A stretch of DNA of 64,000 nucleotides from Phialocephala subalpina (taxonomy: Eukaryota > Ascomycota > Leotiomycetes > Helotiales > Mollisiaceae). This document shows, one piece after another, positions 23,731 to 36,267 of the stretch. Position numbers and translations under genes: made by a program. The stretch is taken from positions 242,524 to 306,523 of the forward strand of contig FJOG01000034.1 of NCBI GenBank assembly GCA_900073065.1. The letters are read 5' to 3'. The notes under the pieces are model-generated. The model did not search any database and was not told the origin of the DNA. It saw only the letters and a program-made list of their open reading frames with translations. Position 1 is the first letter of the stretch; every line of letters begins with the position of its first letter.

Positions 23731-24461
23731 AACGGACGTTAACGGCCCCTTCATCTTTTGGTTGGGCATGGAAAGACTCTCGAAAAGCTTCTGGTAACGA
23801 ATATGGCCCATAGTTTGTTGTTTCTTCTTTGATCCTAGGTGGATCCGGCGCTTTCTTGAGAACACGGGTAGGAATTAGGTTTGTTGATGCGAGAGCTGTG
23901 GCACAATGACACTGCAGCATGAGGTCATTCTCCATCGCATCTCGATTTTGAGTCAGACCACTACATTATCAGCAGTCGTGGTCCTTAAATGCGAGTATGG
24001 GAGTATTAGGTCGTAATCAGGATGTGATGGAACCACCCAATTGTGTGGTACAATTTGGATTCTTTATTTGAGCGAATATAGCGATGGATTTCGAGTAACC
24101 ACTAGATTCCTAGAATTATGTTCCGGCATTTTCGGTTTTCCCGATAACTTTTCCATAACTTTCTTCTATATCTTCTTCCTTTATTCGTCGTTATGCATAT
24201 TAACAGCGCGTATGCTTGCTGGCATGAAACCCTGAGCGAGCCACGTGAATTTGTTCTAGCAGGCAGCATCCAGATCTTTGATTAAGGGCATAAAGGCACG
24301 ACCTCCTTATACAAATTCTAGCAACTCATCAAATTTCCTCGATTTAAATCAACCCATCATCTGCGCATCTATCACCCCCATCCTCAATATCCTAGCGCGG
24401 TCCAAATCAAAGGCTACTTGCGAACTAAGCTACGCAACCGCTACCTTCGATACCTGCGAAG

Positions 24462-25400
24462 ATGCCTCCACTCACCAGAACCCAAGCAAAACTTCTCCCA
24501 TCAGCCACACACGCTCTCACAAGCTTCACCTGCTTCCTAGACCTTCCTCTCGAGCTGCGCGTCAAGATCTGGAAGTACGCCTGCTTCGTCACTCGCGATG
24601 TCTACCTGGGGCTCAAGAATCGCACTGGCAACATCTCAGCAACAGGCGGCATACCCGATAACACTATTGGCCTTGACGTATATCGATGCTTTGTCCCGCG
24701 TACTCCCATTCCGGCAGTCTTACATGTCAGCAAATAATTAAGAGGCGAAGGGCTTCAATGGTACTCTTTTGACTTTGGTATTGATGTCAAGCGCGATGGC
24801 TACACCTTCTCGACCCCGCCGCGAATCTACATCAAATGGGCAGTCGATAGGCTATGTTTGGGCAGAGGAGCGTGGTGTCAACGATCCGTCACCGATCTCG
24901 CAACTCGTTTCGTCCAGAACAAACTTCGATTCCTGGTTGTGCACGACAAAAATGATCAGATTGGTACACTCCTACGACCTCTACTTGAAGCCGACTGCCT
25001 TCAGACACTCGATACTATCGGTGACGATAGACCCTACTTGCCAACTGGCGAATATCCTCCCATCACCCCACATCTAGAAGCAGCGGATTGGGCTAGGCGG
25101 GATGGCTCTTCAAGATATTATCAGCAGCCCGTCGGAGGTGGTCCAGGTAGATGTGTCTCTCCGCCCCACCCGATGACCTTGTTTCTTGAAGAGCTCAAGT
25201 TCAGATTGCCTGAGATTACACTTCGGCATGATCTTTGGTTTTGGACTAATCTTCGGAAAGTGCTTCCGTACCGAGATGATAAGGGTGAACTCGTCGTGGG
25301 AATGCGACGTCGTTGGCACAATGACCCTATGGCATCTAGCCTTCCTCCTTACAAGCTCGACTTTGCCCCAGAACCCTCTAAGTCCGACCCTGGCCTTTGA
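24462..25400 (+). pseudogene. 2EXR-domain paralogue with a single in-frame stop
   Basis: One frame runs 313 codons from MPPLTRTQAKLLPSATHALT to ...SKSDPGL, interrupted only by TAA at 24735-24737. Before the stop is the core FTCFLDLPLELRVKIWKYAC and PAVLHVSK; directly after it, in the same frame, comes LRGEGLQWYSFDFGIDVKRD, equivalent to ESRAEGLKWYDL in the neighbour. The stop is explained by one CAA to TAA change. The frame is otherwise open, so inactivation looks recent, or the base could be an error. The second part (24858-25400) includes KWAVDRLCLGRGAW and a long C-terminal region more complete than that of the third paralogue. Confidence 0.8.
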
Positions 25401-25948
25401 GTACATAAAAAGAGAAAGTGAGGGTGTGATGGAAACCTATCTCTGCACGGCGGCAAGTACAATGTACACAATTTTTGCTTAGGGAACTTAGTAACGGATT
25501 CTTAGTAGTCAATACATTCATTCGCAGCATTCTTCAATCTCCTAGTGGCCACTGGCATCTATATCTCCTTCCCTTCTTTTTTTCTTTCCAATCAATTAAA
25601 ACAGCAAACAAGGTTCTGGAGAAAAATCGCTACACTTTGTCTAAGCGAGCCCCTGGAGCTTCTAGAGTTTAGCGAGGTCCATAAACCCCGCAAATGACCC
25701 CGCAGTTCGACTTCGAAACGGCATCCCAACTTGATCCTCATACGACCAAACATTTATTCACTCTCTCTTTGTAGGATCTCACTTTAGATTGGTTCAGCCG
25801 CTTGATTTTAGAGCATATGATGAAGAATAAAACAAGTCTCTGGTATTAGGATGGCCGCATGAGCGTCGAATTGTAAAAAATACACAAAGATCTATCCCCG
25901 TCACTCTATTCCTGGTTCCCTTATAATACAGTGGTACAATTCCCTCCT
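25401..25948. other. Intergenic stretch between convergent genes
   Basis: It lies between the 2EXR cluster (plus) and the receptor gene (minus), so both genes end toward it. I see no further gene. It should hold the two 3' UTRs and terminators. Confidence 0.4.
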
Positions 25949-27539
25949 TCAGAATTCTTTTCGCGACACTGGTGGAATGTTGGAGCGGTCTGACCCCAAA
26001 CTACCCTTTTGCGAGAACGGTCTGGCATCTGGTGTTATAGTCACCTCGTTCCCCCCTGACATACCCTTCGGAAATCCATCTCCGAGTATGTCCTCCTGGC
26101 TGTCATTGTCGGTGCATGTCTGTCGTTTGCTCTTTCGGGGGATACCAGTCTTCCTGTGTCCATCGCGCAAGTCAAGTTCGTATTCGTCGGTCAATGTACG
26201 AGGGATAGTGTTAGCGGCATTCGTACTGAATTGCGCTGTGATGGCTGTTGAGTGGTAGCTACTCCCAATCATCTTTGGGAAGTGGCGTCGAAGAAAAGGT
26301 TTAAAGCTGGAGAGGCAAGCACAAATGATTCCAACAAACACCTCAGTAACACTAAAGTGTTGTTAGCGCCAAAAACTCTGTAGTGTTGCAGAGCAAAGGA
26401 GAAATAAGCTTACGACCATACTGAGTTCTCAACCCCTATCCATGTGAAATCCGGAGAACGAATGAGATCCATAACGGTCTTCAGACGAATACAACTAACG
26501 ATGCAAACACTCGTGGAAATTAGCCATTTGTTTAATTTGCAAACACACTCGAGATGGAGCAAGCTTACAGTGTTCCAGTCATAAAGAGGCCAGCTAATGC
26601 CACTTTCTGTTTCATTGGCAATTTCAACTTCCATACCAGCGTTATGGGCAGCACCAGCATTGCAAGATCAGTTACAATATTTATTGAACCATGTGTCATG
26701 AGAATTTTGGTTACGTCGATGCATTTCCCCGTTGTAATAGTAAGATCCCAGTTTTTGGCAATAGGCTGGCAATTGAAGATAAATTCGAATGACCCGAGAA
26801 AAGAGTATAAAATTGTTGTTGTTATGACTACCCATACTGAGATCCTGAATGGTTGATATGGCGAGAGTCGGAGGTAGAGTAATAGTATCGATAATTTGAC
26901 ACACATAAAGGACATGCCATAGAATACTCCACTAATCGCACCTATCTAATAGAAACGTCAGGAAATGATAAAGATTGGCATGGAAGGGTCCTATCTAGCT
27001 CTGGGCTCTAGCAACAATTAACTCACTATTAAGAAATGAGGACTGAATATTGTAAATGGAACATCCCAGATATGGACACCTAGGCCGATATGGGTCACTT
27101 TAGAGCCGAGAGTTAGCAAAACACCAGCCGAATGCACCATAAGTATGTACCCACAAATTATGAGAAGAGTAATATAGCCAATCGTCAAAATCTATCAGAC
27201 AAGAAGCATAAGTATTCGTCCTCCGTGTATACTTTTGTAATTCATCGAAGATTCATACCCATGCAAAGATTATCACGTCTAGACCCAGTTAATTCAACAC
27301 ACTCAATATCTTTGACAGCAAAGAAGCTTACAATCGTCAGTCCCAACGTTCCGAACGATTACCATCCTTGTATAAACTCGCAGAAATAGAACTATAGTTG
27401 CCAGCGGGAACAAGATTGCAATTGTAAGAACAACCCGGTATCCTTGAGACTCGGGATTTTCAAAGTTCGGAATGACGCCTGGTGGAGGGGGTAAGGCGCC
27501 AACGATTCCATCTCTCTCAGCTTTGAGTATAAAACCCAT
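25949..27539 (-). CDS. PTH11-like / fungal rhodopsin-domain seven-TM membrane protein
   Basis: Six exons join in phase: 27539-27332, 27278-27259 (only 20 nt), 27191-27027, 26945-26569, 26509-26414 and 26351-25949, giving 422 residues. TM1 is VVLTIAILFPLATIVLFLRV, followed by the TDDYVIIFAW motif typical of this family (usually DDW), then HIWDVPF, a helix around FMCVKLSILLLYLRL and the conserved region CQPIAKNWD. The end of the TM domain reads VWSVTEVFVGIICACLSSF. The hydrophilic tail is basic and Ser/Thr-rich. The family (fungal integral membrane rhodopsin domain, including Pth11-type receptors) is thought to act as surface sensors in the plasma membrane; the ligand is unknown. A stretch of about 18 extra residues after TM2 is unusual and may be an unrecognised intron. 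Confidence 0.85.
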
Positions 27540-28881
27540 CGCGCCAACGAGCCGGGAAGGATACCGAGCACAACAAACTCGTCGGGACTGAGGAGTGTTC
27601 TGGTATTGAATTATGATCTGCTGCCGAGTCAGAAGGCAGGAGTGAAAGATGCTGGATTGGTCTTGTAGAACTGACCTGTGATTATTTAATAGATATAGGA
27701 AGTGCTTTTTGAATGCAGCTCGAATGAAGTCAGAAGCCACCATCCGCCCACCAAGACGCCTCCGCACAGGAAAACGCAATGCTGGGGCAGCCACTGACAA
27801 TGACGGTCAATCGGGGAAGGCCAAGCTCCACCCAGCCGATCAGAGATTAGAACGGAAGGCGTGCTTGGATCCCCGGTTTGATCACCACGACAAAAACAAA
27901 AAACCCCTCCAAAAAAAAGATGCTGAGTTCCCGATTCTTTGTGTTACCGCCCGAGCCGATCTCACATGTCTCGGGAAGGCGTTGCCATCACTGGAAGCTT
28001 CCCTGCCAGCCTCGTTGAGCCACCTCTCCGCAAATAGAAGCGACGGCTTCTCTTCATCGAAAATAAGACGGGATCGACGATCCACGGAAAGGTACATCCT
28101 GCAAGGAGCACGCACATTTCGCCCAACCCCGCATTGGGGGATTCGAGGGGCTGATTATCTCGCTTCGCAGACGGGATCCGAAAGGTTGGGAGAGCCTTGC
28201 AGAGAGACGGCACGCCCCGGCACGCCCCCCATTGGCCAGATTAGGAGGAGGATACCGTGAAGCAATTACCCAGCAAGCCATCTCATACACATTGACCCGT
28301 TGTCTTGCTTCTGACCCGGCAGAGGTGATGGATTTCAGCCACGTCTTTGCCAAAATATCTCATGGGAAGTGCGCCACAAACGTTCGCCGGATGATTTCCC
28401 GAATTCCTGCATCTTTCATTGCATCGGCTCGGGATTTCAACAATGCGAATCCATCCCGCCCCGCTCCCCCAATTCCCGCTCCCCTCCCCTCTTGCCCTCA
28501 GGTACATAGGTCTGGCCTGGATTTCCCACCTGCATATCGGAAACGCCCTCTTTCGGATCATTTTTCTTCACGTGATTTTGAAATTCGTTCTCCTACTGTA
28601 CTCGTTGTACTTATCACTGTCCTGGCTGGTTGTGCAATTGTCGTAAAGACCATCCGTGGTGAATAAATGCTCAGCTATTGGGAGAGGATTAGTCTGATAT
28701 TGTGCTGCGGTTTCACCTGCATGGCTTCCCCATTTTGTGCACGCATAGTTGCGGTGTACCAACGCGGGGTACAGGTACAAAGTACAAGTAGATGCGAGTG
28801 TCCAAGGCCAGGTTGAAGTTTCTTTTGCACTGCCTCTTCTCTGGATCGTACCAACCAATCAAACCAATCTATCAGCCAATC
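27540..28881. promoter_or_regulatory. GC-rich divergent intergenic region
   Basis: It lies between the receptor gene (minus) and the carboxylesterase gene (plus). Several overlapping frames are open on both strands, as expected from GC-rich DNA, but none shows a domain, signal peptide or intron pattern. It should carry both promoters. Confidence 0.4.
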
Positions 28882-30979
28882 ATGAACTACCTTTTGCTCT
28901 CCCTTCTGGTCCCCATCGCGGTCGTTGGTACGGCGCTCGTTGACACTGTTGACAATAATAACGACCATGTCGGCCAACAGGTCGGGACGACAAGCGGTTT
29001 CGTGATTGGTCATCCAGCTCCGAACGCCTCGCAGGTGTCGGAGTATCTCGGCATCCCGTACGCAAAGCCGCCGGTAGGACAGCTGAGGTTCGCGCCGCCA
29101 GTGGCATATGTGAACCCTTCAGGAAGAGTGGATGGGTCAAATTTCGTTAGTTACAAAACACAAAATACTGACTCTACCCTACCCCCAACCCCCCAATCAT
29201 AAGAATCAGAATTAGGTTGCTGAGACCCTGCCTTTCTGTCTTCTAGTCACCGTAAGCAAGCAAACTAGTTGCCCGATACTCTTTCTGCCCCCACTCTGTG
29301 CCCCAATGTCTCCGGCTAACGGGTAATGGGAGTGCAGTGACTGCCCGGCGAATACTCTCCCCATTTCAAGCGTAAACCTCACCGGCTTCCCTGAAAATGC
29401 ACGCAACATTTTCTTAATGCTCGATCAAGTTGGCCACAATCAAAGCGAGGACTGCCTGTCACTCAATGTCTGGACGAAACCCAAACCTGGACAGAAAATG
29501 CCTGTTCTCTTGTGGCTTTACGGTGGTTGTGAGTTCTCCTTCTTGACTTCGCCACGGCGAGAAAAAGAAGAAGGCTAACTGGCCTACAGCCTATCAAATA
29601 GGCACATCACACGCCTCCGTATCCTCCGGCCAACACCTCGCAGATACGGAAACCGCTGTCGTAGTTTCTATAAAGTAAGCTACTCACCCCTCAACCAACC
29701 TAGAGAAGTCACCGCCGATGCTGACCCAAATTCTTCAATTCACAGCTACCGTCTCAACATCTTTGGCTTTCCCGGCCTTCCTGGCCACCCTCAGAACGTT
29801 GGATTACAGGACCAACGTCTAGCGGTTGAATGGGTTCGCGATAATATTGCTGCTTTCGGCGGCGACCCTGACCGCATAACTCTCGTCGGCCAGAGCGCTG
29901 GTGCGTCGAGTGTAGATTTCTACTCGTACGCCTACACCGAAGACCCGATCGTCGGGGGCTTCATATTACAGAGCGGGACGGCAACAGCGTTCGGCATTAC
30001 GCAGCACGACAACCTTGCCGCGTGGTGGACCACGTCTGTGAACCTGGGATGTGGAGCCCAAGGGGTTGTGGCGCTGGCAGCGAGCCTGAGTTGCGTGAGG
30101 GGGAAGCCCTTCACCGACGTCCTAGCAGCTGCCGGGCTGGCGTCTGCGAACGGGAATTTCCTAGGGGCCTTTGCCCCGACCATCGACGAGACGCTCGTGT
30201 TCAGCGACTATGAAGCCAGGAGTCTGGCCGGGAATTTTATCCAAGCAGTATGAAGAACTCCCTCTCTCTCCCTTAGCAAACCGCCTCGCCCTATACTTCC
30301 TATTACCCGTACCCACCTTACATTAGTTTATTCTGCTAACCACCTCCCCTTACCCAGCCCGTCCTTGTTGGCAACACCGACTACGAAGCTGGATTCCTCG
30401 GCCTCGTGGCCCCCGCCTATTACGCTTCCCTCTCCCCGGCTGACCGCACCGCCTACAATCTCGTCTACTTCGAGTGCCCAACCGCCAAAGCTGCTTTCCT
30501 CCGCGCCCTCCATGGAGTCCCGACCTGGCGCTACCGCTGGTTTGGCCAGTACCCTAACACTTACCTCTTCCCGGGCTCGGGTGCCTGGCATGAGAGTGAA
30601 ATCGGGTTCGTTTTTGGCACCATGGAGGAAATGACGAAGATGGCGAATGTGCCGGTAGAGAACGAAGTGCAGCAGTATATGATGAGTGCCTGGGCCGGGT
30701 TTGCGCGCGAGCCGAAGACGGCGTTGACGGAACTGGGATGGCCGAAGTATAACGCTACTAGTACGAGCTCCTATTTTTATTCCTCCTCAATCTTAGAGCG
30801 TTTTCTTTGTTGGGGGTGGTTGACTAATTTCTCCTACGTTGCCGATATTTACTGATTTTGGTCTGCTAGAGCAAACACTTGTTCGGCTTGGGAATGAGAA
30901 TGAGACTACTGCTTCATTTACGTTTCCGTCTACCTTCGATACTGCTTGTATCTCCGCAGGGCAAAGCACGGGTCTTTAA
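28882..30979 (+). CDS. Secreted type-B carboxylesterase / lipase
   Basis: Seven exons join in phase: 28882-29145, 29247-29251 (5 nt), 29338-29528, 29590-29674, 29746-30247, 30358-30760 and 30870-30979, giving 519 residues, normal for the family. An N-terminal signal peptide MNYLLLSLLVPIAVVGTAL is followed by EYLGIPYAKPPVGQLRF, SEDCLSLNVWTKPKPGQ, the oxyanion region LWLYGG, NYRLNIFGFPGLPGHPQN and the nucleophile elbow GQSAGA. The catalytic His is probably in GAWHESEI. This alpha/beta hydrolase family cleaves carboxylic esters; fungal secreted members act on lipids, plant esters or xenobiotics. The GQSAGA elbow replaces the commoner GESAGA. The substrate cannot be told. The C-terminus ends FDTACISAGQSTGL. 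Confidence 0.9.
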
Positions 30980-31439
30980 GGGGGGATGAGGACGAGCTTC
31001 TCTAATGAGAGTATATGGACGTAGAGAAATTAAATATATAGAAAAGGGAATCAAGAAAAATGCACCTTTTTCGTCTAAGCAACTGTCATGCACTGGCGGG
31101 AGCTCTCCTCGTGCGCTGCTCTGGCGCTAATGAAAAGGGAATTGAAGCCTAACCAATGGCATAGAACCTTGATGTTGGGGAGCCTAGTTTGCGGTGGGGG
31201 TTAAATGTTTTGGGGCAATCCTAAATTCAAGTGTAATTCATGAATTTACAAAGCAGCTTTTGATACGCGTTAGCTGGAGTAAACAATCCCGTAATACCAT
31301 ATGAAGCACAGTGAGAATGACTTGTTAGGAAAGGGAGTTGGATTGAGTTCCCTTGAGCCGTCGTAATATGGAGGGGTTGCCCCTCCCACCGGCATGACAT
31401 CATAATATGGAGGGATTCAAAACGGTGACGTTACTCTGT
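30980..31439. other. Intergenic stretch 3' of the carboxylesterase
   Basis: No gene. A short direct repeat, TAATATGGAGGG, occurs at about 31367 and 31403. The stretch ends at the left inverted repeat of the A+T element. Confidence 0.4.
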
Positions 31440-32787
31440 CGAGGCGGATAAAATTTATGACCGTGAAACTAACGTTGCTATGCCAATTTAGGCTACAAAA
31501 ATAACCCCTCCTACCCATCAAAATGAGGTTATATTTTTATCTCTATTAATATACTCGCTTATAGCTTCTATTATCTTCTTAGTCTCCTTATTAATATCCT
31601 ATATAATAATTTTCTTTTATTTTTCTTTAATATAATACTTTAAATTAATTTAATTAATAAATTTTTTTTAATTTATTATTTGAATTTGCGCCAAATCCTT
31701 TTAATAAGATTAAAATCTAAAGAGTTAATAAAGTACTTAGACTTTAATTATTTAATTTTATATTTATTCTTTAAATTATTAAATATATTATTTATTAATT
31801 TGATTTTATATATTCTTTTATTATTTTTTTGAAATATTTATTTATAAATTAAATGAAATATAATTACTTTTGCTTATTACTTCTCGAAAAATAAACGGAT
31901 TATTAGATTAAGAAATTATTTCATATAATTATCCTTATTAATATATTTATTTATAAAAGTTTATTTATTTTTAAAATTTTATTTAATTATTATAAAAATT
32001 ATAAATAAAACTTTAATTTAATTAATCAGTTTATATATTTTATTTAAATAATCTTTATATAATTTATTATTTTTATTTCTTTTATACTTATAATAATATT
32101 TCTTTTTCCTTTTTATATTATATATAAAATATTTTTATATTAAAATAATATTTAATTTTTTTTTAAAATCTTATAATATTTATTTCTTTTTTTATATATT
32201 TTTGGGAATCAAAAACTTTTTCTTTATAATCCAAAAATAAATAATTTCTTTTCTTTTAAATATAATATTTAAAATTAATATATTATAATTAAAATTAAAA
32301 TAATTAATAAATTTATTTATAATTATAAAATCTCGAGATTAATATTTTTTTATTTCTTATTTTAATTATAAAACTTTTTCTCTTAGAATAATAAATTTGG
32401 TATTTCTTATAAAGCATATAATTCGAATAAAATTTTTATTTAATTTATAAATATTTTTAATAATTAATTATAATTTTTATATAAATTTTATTATTTTTAT
32501 AATTATTTTATAAAATTTAAAATATTATAAAGTATTAATCTTTTTGCGTATAAGGATATCGGTTTCTCTTTTTTCTATTTCACGCTCGTTTTATTTTATA
32601 ATAATTTTATAATATTTTTAAGTTTTTAAATATTTAAAAAAAAATTTAATCAAATAAAACTTTTATAATAATATTATAATTAATAGAATAATAGAGAATA
32701 AGAAGAGTGTGATCATGAATAGGGATAAATAATCAACAAGGCCCGTGCGGGTTGCTAGTTTCACGGTCATAAATTTTATCCGCCTCG
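31440..32787. mobile_element. RIP-degraded DNA transposon bounded by 32-bp perfect inverted repeats
   Basis: The left end 31440-31471 begins CGAGGCGGATAAAATTTATG, and the right end 32756-32787 is its exact reverse complement over all 32 bases. The inside (about 31515-32700) is nearly pure A+T with no coding frame. Perfect terminal inverted repeats around a ruined body indicate a class II element of about 1.35 kb, or a non-autonomous derivative. TGT flanks both sides (31437-31439 and 32788-32790), a possible 3-bp target duplication, but three bases can match by chance. The superfamily cannot be assigned because no transposase remains. Confidence 0.8.
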
Positions 32788-33380
32788 TGTACGACTTGGC
32801 TCAATTTCATTAAGTGTGGCTAGCATGATGGGCGGCTCGGCACGCCTTCCCCTTACATGGGCCAATCGCGGGGTATATTACCCCGCCTCCGCCCTCCAAG
32901 TGTGCAACAAAGATCTCAGCTGTTTACGATTATCTGAAGGTCATCATGGAACCTTCAGAATCCCGACCAGACAAATGGTTGCCTCTGCGGCTCTATCCCC
33001 TACACTATCACAATACTCTAGATATGGAATGGCCTCCCACGCACGTGTGTCATTTCTAGTCCGAATTCCAACCCGCGAGAAAATTGGTCCGCCAAACCGC
33101 GGCTAACGCAAAACCAGAATGGATCCTGCCAATGCACCCTCTGCCGCAAATTTGCTGGCGCCCTCGTGTACCAAGGCTGCACCTTCCCAACTCCTCTATT
33201 CGTCCTCCGTTTACCAGTAATGCCAGCTACACGCAATTTGCCAGCTCTGAAAAGAGTGTCAGAGGTTTCTGCCGTGTTTGTAGGAGTAGTTTAACTTTCA
33301 ATTATGTTGGGGTTGATAAGATGGAAATCCTGCTTGGGACGATAGACGAGGAGATCTTGGAAGAGCAAAGTGGGCACTGA
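32788..33380 (+). pseudogene. Fragment of a GFA/DUF636-type zinc-binding protein
   Basis: At 33115-33165 a frame reads NQNGSCQCTLCRKFAGAL, the CxxC core of GFA (glutathione-dependent formaldehyde-activating enzyme-like) proteins. After a possible intron (GTACCA...TTTACCAG, about 33167-33219) another frame reads YTQFASSEKSVRGFCRVCRS, the second zinc-binding cysteine pair, ending at TGA 33378-33380. The usual N-terminal GxCxCG part is not found upstream, where the A+T transposon lies. It looks like a 5'-truncated relic; a short expressed protein is possible but less likely. Confidence 0.5.
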
Positions 33381-33989
33381 GTTGTGCTCATCGAAGGACC
33401 ATAGCTAGTGTGAGAATGCTGTTAAGGGTGTTACGGATATTATGCCGGGAAATTTATGGAGTCAGAAACATAGGGGTGAGATGATAAGCCAGTCGTGGGA
33501 GCGTTCGGATTTCTCTTTGAAATAGGAGGGAGTTGTACAAGGGAATTCGGATTTTGAGTTACGGTGAGGTACCATATGGGATGTTCTTGCACTCAATTGT
33601 TAAACTGATTATGGCTGCCCACTTTCAAGGAGCCATTTCTCGCATCTGAGCTTAACAGAGCTGCAACTAGCAAAATCCTTACGAGCTCTGTCAAAACCAT
33701 CATATTCCCCGTTCCTCTTGAATTGAACTGTTAGATACTTTTCCTAACCATTCGCATTTGAATAGAAATTTCTCGCAGCAGTTTTGCCTTACTGATGACG
33801 CTTGATAGACGAGCTTATGTGTTTGGGCTATTCGGTCACCGTGATTAAGAGGATTAAAATGGCTTTTGTTGTACGTCGCAAGAGAGAAGGGGATTTTCGT
33901 CCCGGGTGGCAATAGCAAGCAGCTATTGGATAACTTGACTTGCGTGGCAAGGGTCGATGGGAATCACGTGTATACGCTTTTGGTCTTGA
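33381..33989. other. Intergenic stretch, nothing recognised
   Basis: Normal composition with only short frames and no recognisable domain. It borders the next A+T block. Confidence 0.4.
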
Positions 33990-35835
33990 GAAAAAAATCT
34001 CAGGAGAAATTTCTTAAGAGATTATAAATTTTATAAAAATCGTTTAAGAAATCTTTTATTAGAAACTTTTTATAAAAATATAATATTAAATTAATTTTAA
34101 ATAATTAAATATAATAAAAGATTTTTTTTTAAATATATTTATAAAAAGAAAATTTTAATTTTTTTTTTGAAAATTTAAAAGAATTAATTTCTTGGAATTT
34201 CGCTTTTAAATTAATTTTAAAATATAAAGAATATTCGAATATATAATTCTTAATTTACGATTATTAATTATAATTATTATTAAAAATTAAAAATTAAAAA
34301 GAAATTTAATAAATAAAAAAAAATTTAATAAAATTTTATAAAAAAGAAAAAAGAATTTTAAAATTCTTTTTGATTTTATTTTCTCGAAAATTTTTATTTC
34401 TTTTAATTTTCTTAATTTTATAATTAATAAATCAAAATTAATAATTATTATATAATATAAATTTATAAATAAAATAAATAAAAATATTTAATTATTTTTT
34501 ATAATAATTATTTACTTTATATAATAATTATCGAATTAATTTAATTTATAATTAAATATTTAAATTATTAAAAATCCAAAATTAAATATTAATTAATAAA
34601 ATTTTTTTTTATTTTTATAATTAATTTATTATTTAATATAATATAAATAAAAAAGGTTTTAAATTCCTATCCATTGAAATTACNNNNNNNNNNNNNNNNN
34701 NNNNNNNNNNNNNNNNNNNNNNNNNNNNNNNNNNNNNNNNNNNNNNNNNNNNNNNNNNNNNNNNNNNNNNNNNNNNNNNNNNNNNNNNNNNNNNNNNNNN
34801 NNNNNNNNNNNNNNNNNNNNNNNNNNNNNNNNNNNNNNNNNNNNNNNNNNNNNNNNNNNNNNNNNNNNNNNNNNNNNNNNNNNNNNNNNNNNNNNNNNNN
34901 NNNNNNNNNNNNNNNNNNNNNNNNNNNNNNNNNNNNNNNNNNNNNNNNNNNNNNNNNNNNNNNNNNNNNNNAGTAAAAAGTTTAATATTTAATTTTTATC
35001 GAAATAATTAATTTAAATAAAATCAAATTTTTTTAAAATATTTCAAATAATTTTAAATCGAAATAAAATACTAAAATTTTATATTAAATATTTTAATTTA
35101 TAAATTCGTATTATATTTATTTTCTTATAAAATTTTATAATAAATTTATATATAAAAAGATTTTAATTAAAAGAATATTTATTTAATTAAATTCGAATTA
35201 ATTCGTTTTTTAATTTCTTTAATATTTATATTAAAAATTATAATTAATATATAAATTTTTTATTATTTAATAGAATTTATTTTAAAGAAATTAATCGATT
35301 ATATCGATTTTAATTTTAATTATAATTATCAAAGAAATTAAAAAGAAATCAATTTAAATTCAATAAATAAAATAATTTATTTATTAAAAACTTTCAAAAT
35401 ATAAATTTTATTCGAAAATAAAATTAATATAATTTTTTAAAAATTAAATATTTAATGCGACCGATTTTTAATAAAGCGCATTAAAATAATAAAATATTCC
35501 TTTAATTTACTATTTAATAGAATTTATTAAATTATTTCCTTTATATTAATTAATATTATTATAATTTCAAATTTTTATATATAATTCAATTTAAGAATTT
35601 ATAATTTAAAAAGTATATTATTAAATAAAAGAAAAATAGCCCCCCGTAAAAGCGTTTTTATAAGACTTATAAAGTAAAATACTAAAATATAAAAATAAAA
35701 GAAAATAAAAAAGTATTTATAAAATATAAATTATATTAAATTTTTTATTTAAACGAAAAATAAAACGATAATATTTTTAATTTAAAATTATATAATTTAA
35801 TTACGAAATAATAAAATTTATATATTAATTTACTC
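33990..35835. repeat. A+T-rich RIP-type block containing an assembly gap
   Basis: Nearly pure A+T sequence with no coding frame, interrupted by 288 N at 34684-34971. Such blocks are what RIP leaves of repeated elements in ascomycetes. A small GC island (CCCCCCGTAAAAGCG at about 35640) remains. I found no matching inverted repeats at the two ends. Confidence 0.7.
34684..34971. other. Assembly gap (288 N)
   Basis: Run of N. Any open frame across it is meaningless. Confidence 0.99.
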
Positions 35836-36267
35836 TATTATACGGTGAAACGGTAAGCAGGCTATTGTTTTCGGGGGTTTTGGTCGCTGTTTTTGGGGGT
35901 TTGCTAACCAGTTCTCGGCTAACCTAATTCCACACCCCATCTCTCTCCACCACGCACCTCGATCCAGGTACCGTGGACCGTGCACTCAGAGAGAGTCATC
36001 ACCTCTTCTCGTCTCACTCATTACTTCTTCTTCCCTTCCCACTCCCCACCTGGCGGCCCCCCGACTCTTGCGGGTGGTTCATTGTGATTGACTCTGACCT
36101 GAAGTATAAAGGGCTGGCACCTCTATTCACACCCTCCTTCTTTCTCATCGCCCACTCCCAAACCAACATTCTCTCCCTCTCTCGACATCCCTCTTCTCAG
36201 TCCCTTGTCTTCTTCGCCTCTTCTTCGTCTCTTCTTCACATAGCCTATTCTCCCCGCACATGTGTTT

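Noticed and set aside
27709..28666. Overlapping long frames on both strands (up to 183 residues)
   Set aside because: GC-rich intergenic DNA between two divergent genes; no domain, signal peptide or splice pattern supports coding.
34674..34976. 100-residue frame across the first N run
   Set aside because: It consists of undetermined bases in an assembly gap.
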